Shown here: positions 14,024 through 14,998 of the stretch, one piece after another
Position numbering within the stretch: the first letter of the stretch is position 1
Layout: each line of letters begins with the position of its first letter
Assembly: GCA_002412985.1 (NCBI GenBank)
Contig: DHWC01000097.1
Span: 1 to 14,998 of the forward strand
DNA length: 14,998 bases
Source of the DNA: Methylocystaceae bacterium UBA5192
GTDB taxonomy: Bacteria > Pseudomonadota > Alphaproteobacteria > Rhizobiales > Beijerinckiaceae
Direction of reading: 5' to 3'
Notes under the pieces: generated by a model
What the model was told of the DNA's origin: nothing
The model's database searches: none
The model's input: the letters and a program-made list of their open reading frames with translations, nothing else
Translations under genes and position numbers: made by a program

Positions 14024-14932
14024 ATGAACGCCTTGGCTCAAGAAGATAAAGGTAAAACGCCCCCGACAGATCCCCGGCGTTTGCGCGCGGACCCTGAAGC
14101 TATTCGACAAGCGTTCGAGACGGGCGCCTTTCCTTACAAAAAACCTCTGCCAGAACGGGTTTATCTCAAGCGTATGGCTCCGCTTCAAGTTGAGTTGCTC
14201 AAAGCGCAAAGTTGGATCAAGGAAACAGGTCAAAAGATCGCGTTGTTATTTGAAGGTCGTGACGCTGCAGGCAAGGGCGGCACGATTAAACGATTCATGG
14301 AGCATCTTAATCCTCGCGGCGCACGTGTTGTGGCATTAGAGAAGCCCACGGAGAGAGAGCGCACACAATGGTATTTTCAAAGATATATTGAACATCTACC
14401 TGCTGGCGGCGAGATCGTTTTTTTTGATCGATCTTGGTATAATCGAGCAGGTGTCGAACGGGTCATGAATTTTTGTACGCCCAATGAATATTTAGAATTC
14501 ATGCGGCAATGTCCAGAATTGGAGCGGATGTTTGTAAATTCTGGCGTGAAGCTCCATAAATATTGGTTTTCAGTCACGCATGAAGAACAGAGACGCCGAT
14601 TTTTAGCTCGTGAAAAAGACCCGTTAAAGCAGTGGAAGCTCTCGCCAATTGATCTTGCCTCAATTGATAAGTGGGATGCATATACTGAAGCCAAGGAAGC
14701 GATGTTTTTTTTCACTGATACAGCCGATTGCCCTTGGATAATTATAAAGTCAGATGACAAGAAACGCGCGCGTTTGAATTGCATGCAACATTTTCTTTCA
14801 AGCCTTGATTACCCAAATAAAGATCACAGTGTTGTTCATGGGCCTGATCCATTAATTTGTGGTTCAAGCAGCCATGTAATCGCGCATGGCGGTCAAATGC
14901 TTGCTCATTCACTTGATATTGAATCAAAATAA
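14024..14932 (+). CDS. ppk2: PPK2-family polyphosphate:nucleotide phosphotransferase
   Basis: PPK2 enzymes move phosphate between polyphosphate and nucleoside di- or monophosphates. From ATG 14024 the product has 302 residues. It contains Walker A FEGRDAAGKGG (about 76-86), NPRGARVVALEKPTERERTQWYFQRY (about 96-121), the Walker B/acidic motif FFDRSWYNRAGVE (about 133-145), REKDPLKQWKLSPID (about 196-210) and SDDKKRARLN (about 243-252), typical of one-domain class I PPK2. The frame is open further upstream, to TTG 13895, ATG 13910 and ATG 13955. I prefer 14024 because AGGGGG lies four bases before it and the length fits the family, but the longer forms of 325-345 residues are possible. The C-terminus runs about 35 residues past LDYPNKD with five histidines. 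tpiA follows 11 nt later, so they are probably cotranscribed. Confidence 0.92.
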   Translation: MNALAQEDKGKTPPTDPRRLRADPEAIRQAFETGAFPYKKPLPERVYLKRMAPLQVELLKAQSWIKETGQKIALLFEGRDAAGKGGTIKRFMEHLNPRGARVVALEKPTERERTQWYFQRYIEHLPAGGEIVFFDRSWYNRAGVERVMNFCTPNEYLEFMRQCPELERMFVNSGVKLHKYWFSVTHEEQRRRFLAREKDPLKQWKLSPIDLASIDKWDAYTEAKEAMFFFTDTADCPWIIIKSDDKKRARLNCMQHFLSSLDYPNKDHSVVHGPDPLICGSSSHVIAHGGQMLAHSLDIESK

Positions 14933-14943
14933 CAGGCTCAAAG

Positions 14944-14998
14944 ATGATGACGCCACATCCGCTTATTGCTGGAAATTGGAAAATGAATGGATTACGCG
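14944..14998 (+). CDS. tpiA: Triosephosphate isomerase (N-terminal 18 codons, cut by window edge)
   Basis: The last bases encode MMTPHPLIAGNWKMNGLR, the unmistakable start of TpiA. It includes the substrate-binding Asn11 and catalytic Lys13 of the AGNWKMNG motif. TpiA interconverts dihydroxyacetone phosphate and glyceraldehyde 3-phosphate in glycolysis and gluconeogenesis. Two ATG codons in a row (14944 and 14947) leave the exact start open. AGG ends seven bases before the first ATG. The position beyond ppiD-trpE matches common alphaproteobacterial gene order, here with ppk2 in between. The identity is firm despite the short length. Confidence 0.93.
   Translation, partial: MMTPHPLIAGNWKMNGLR

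Noticed and set aside
14012..14784. Minus-strand frames of 73 and 135 codons within ppk2
   Set aside because: Antisense to the PPK2 gene, with no independent support.
1..14998. CRISPR arrays, tRNA or rRNA genes, insertion sequences
   Set aside because: No regularly spaced repeats, no tRNA-like TTCGA/anticodon pattern and no transposase motifs were seen on either strand by reading.

Overview
The window reads as a chromosomal stretch of an alphaproteobacterium, most likely of the order Hyphomicrobiales (Rhizobiales). The evidence is the neighbourhood ppiD-like / trpE / trpG-trpD-trpC-moaC-moeA with tpiA on the far side, the short Psd paired with PssA, and a MarR regulator of the type that conserves a GYYLGSNVSYN helix. 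Base composition looks moderate, about half G+C by eye, which is on the low side for that order. Genus cannot be fixed from the sequence. The pqqB fragment suggests PQQ-dependent alcohol or sugar oxidation. I see no transposase, integrase, CRISPR array, tRNA or rRNA.

Layout. 1-329 (minus): 5' part of pqqB, cut by the window edge. 330-602: intergenic region between divergent genes. 603-1748 (plus): a lipoprotein with a DUF900-type alpha/beta-hydrolase domain. 1789-13703: one long run of twelve genes, all on the minus strand. In transcription order they are a PpiD-like periplasmic foldase, trpE, a four-TM protein, a MarR regulator, an M50/CBS membrane metalloprotease, trpG, trpD, trpC, moaC, moeA, psd and pssA. 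13704-14023: divergent promoter region. 14024-14932 (plus): a PPK2-family polyphosphate kinase, followed 11 nt later by the first 18 codons of tpiA.

How the genes fit together. TrpE and TrpG form anthranilate synthase, and TrpD and TrpC carry anthranilate on to indole-3-glycerol phosphate. MoaC and MoeA act early and late in molybdenum cofactor synthesis. Psd and PssA make phosphatidylethanolamine from CDP-diacylglycerol and serine. The run is tightly packed: trpE starts inside the ppiD stop (GTGA), trpD starts inside the trpG stop (GTGA), moeA abuts moaC, and trpC-moaC and psd-pssA are close-spaced. A strong promoter-like sequence (TTGCCA-N17-TATAGT) precedes ppiD and could drive ppiD-trpE-DUF.

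The most notable layout feature is that trpE is separated from trpGDC by three same-strand genes: the four-TM protein, the MarR regulator and the M50 protease. Together with the adjacent PpiD-like foldase they look like an envelope-related set inside an amino-acid operon. This is otherwise mostly housekeeping sequence, and I found no convincing new defence or mobile system. Several start codons are re-assigned from Shine-Dalgarno position and family length (pssA, psd, trpG, trpD, ppk2).
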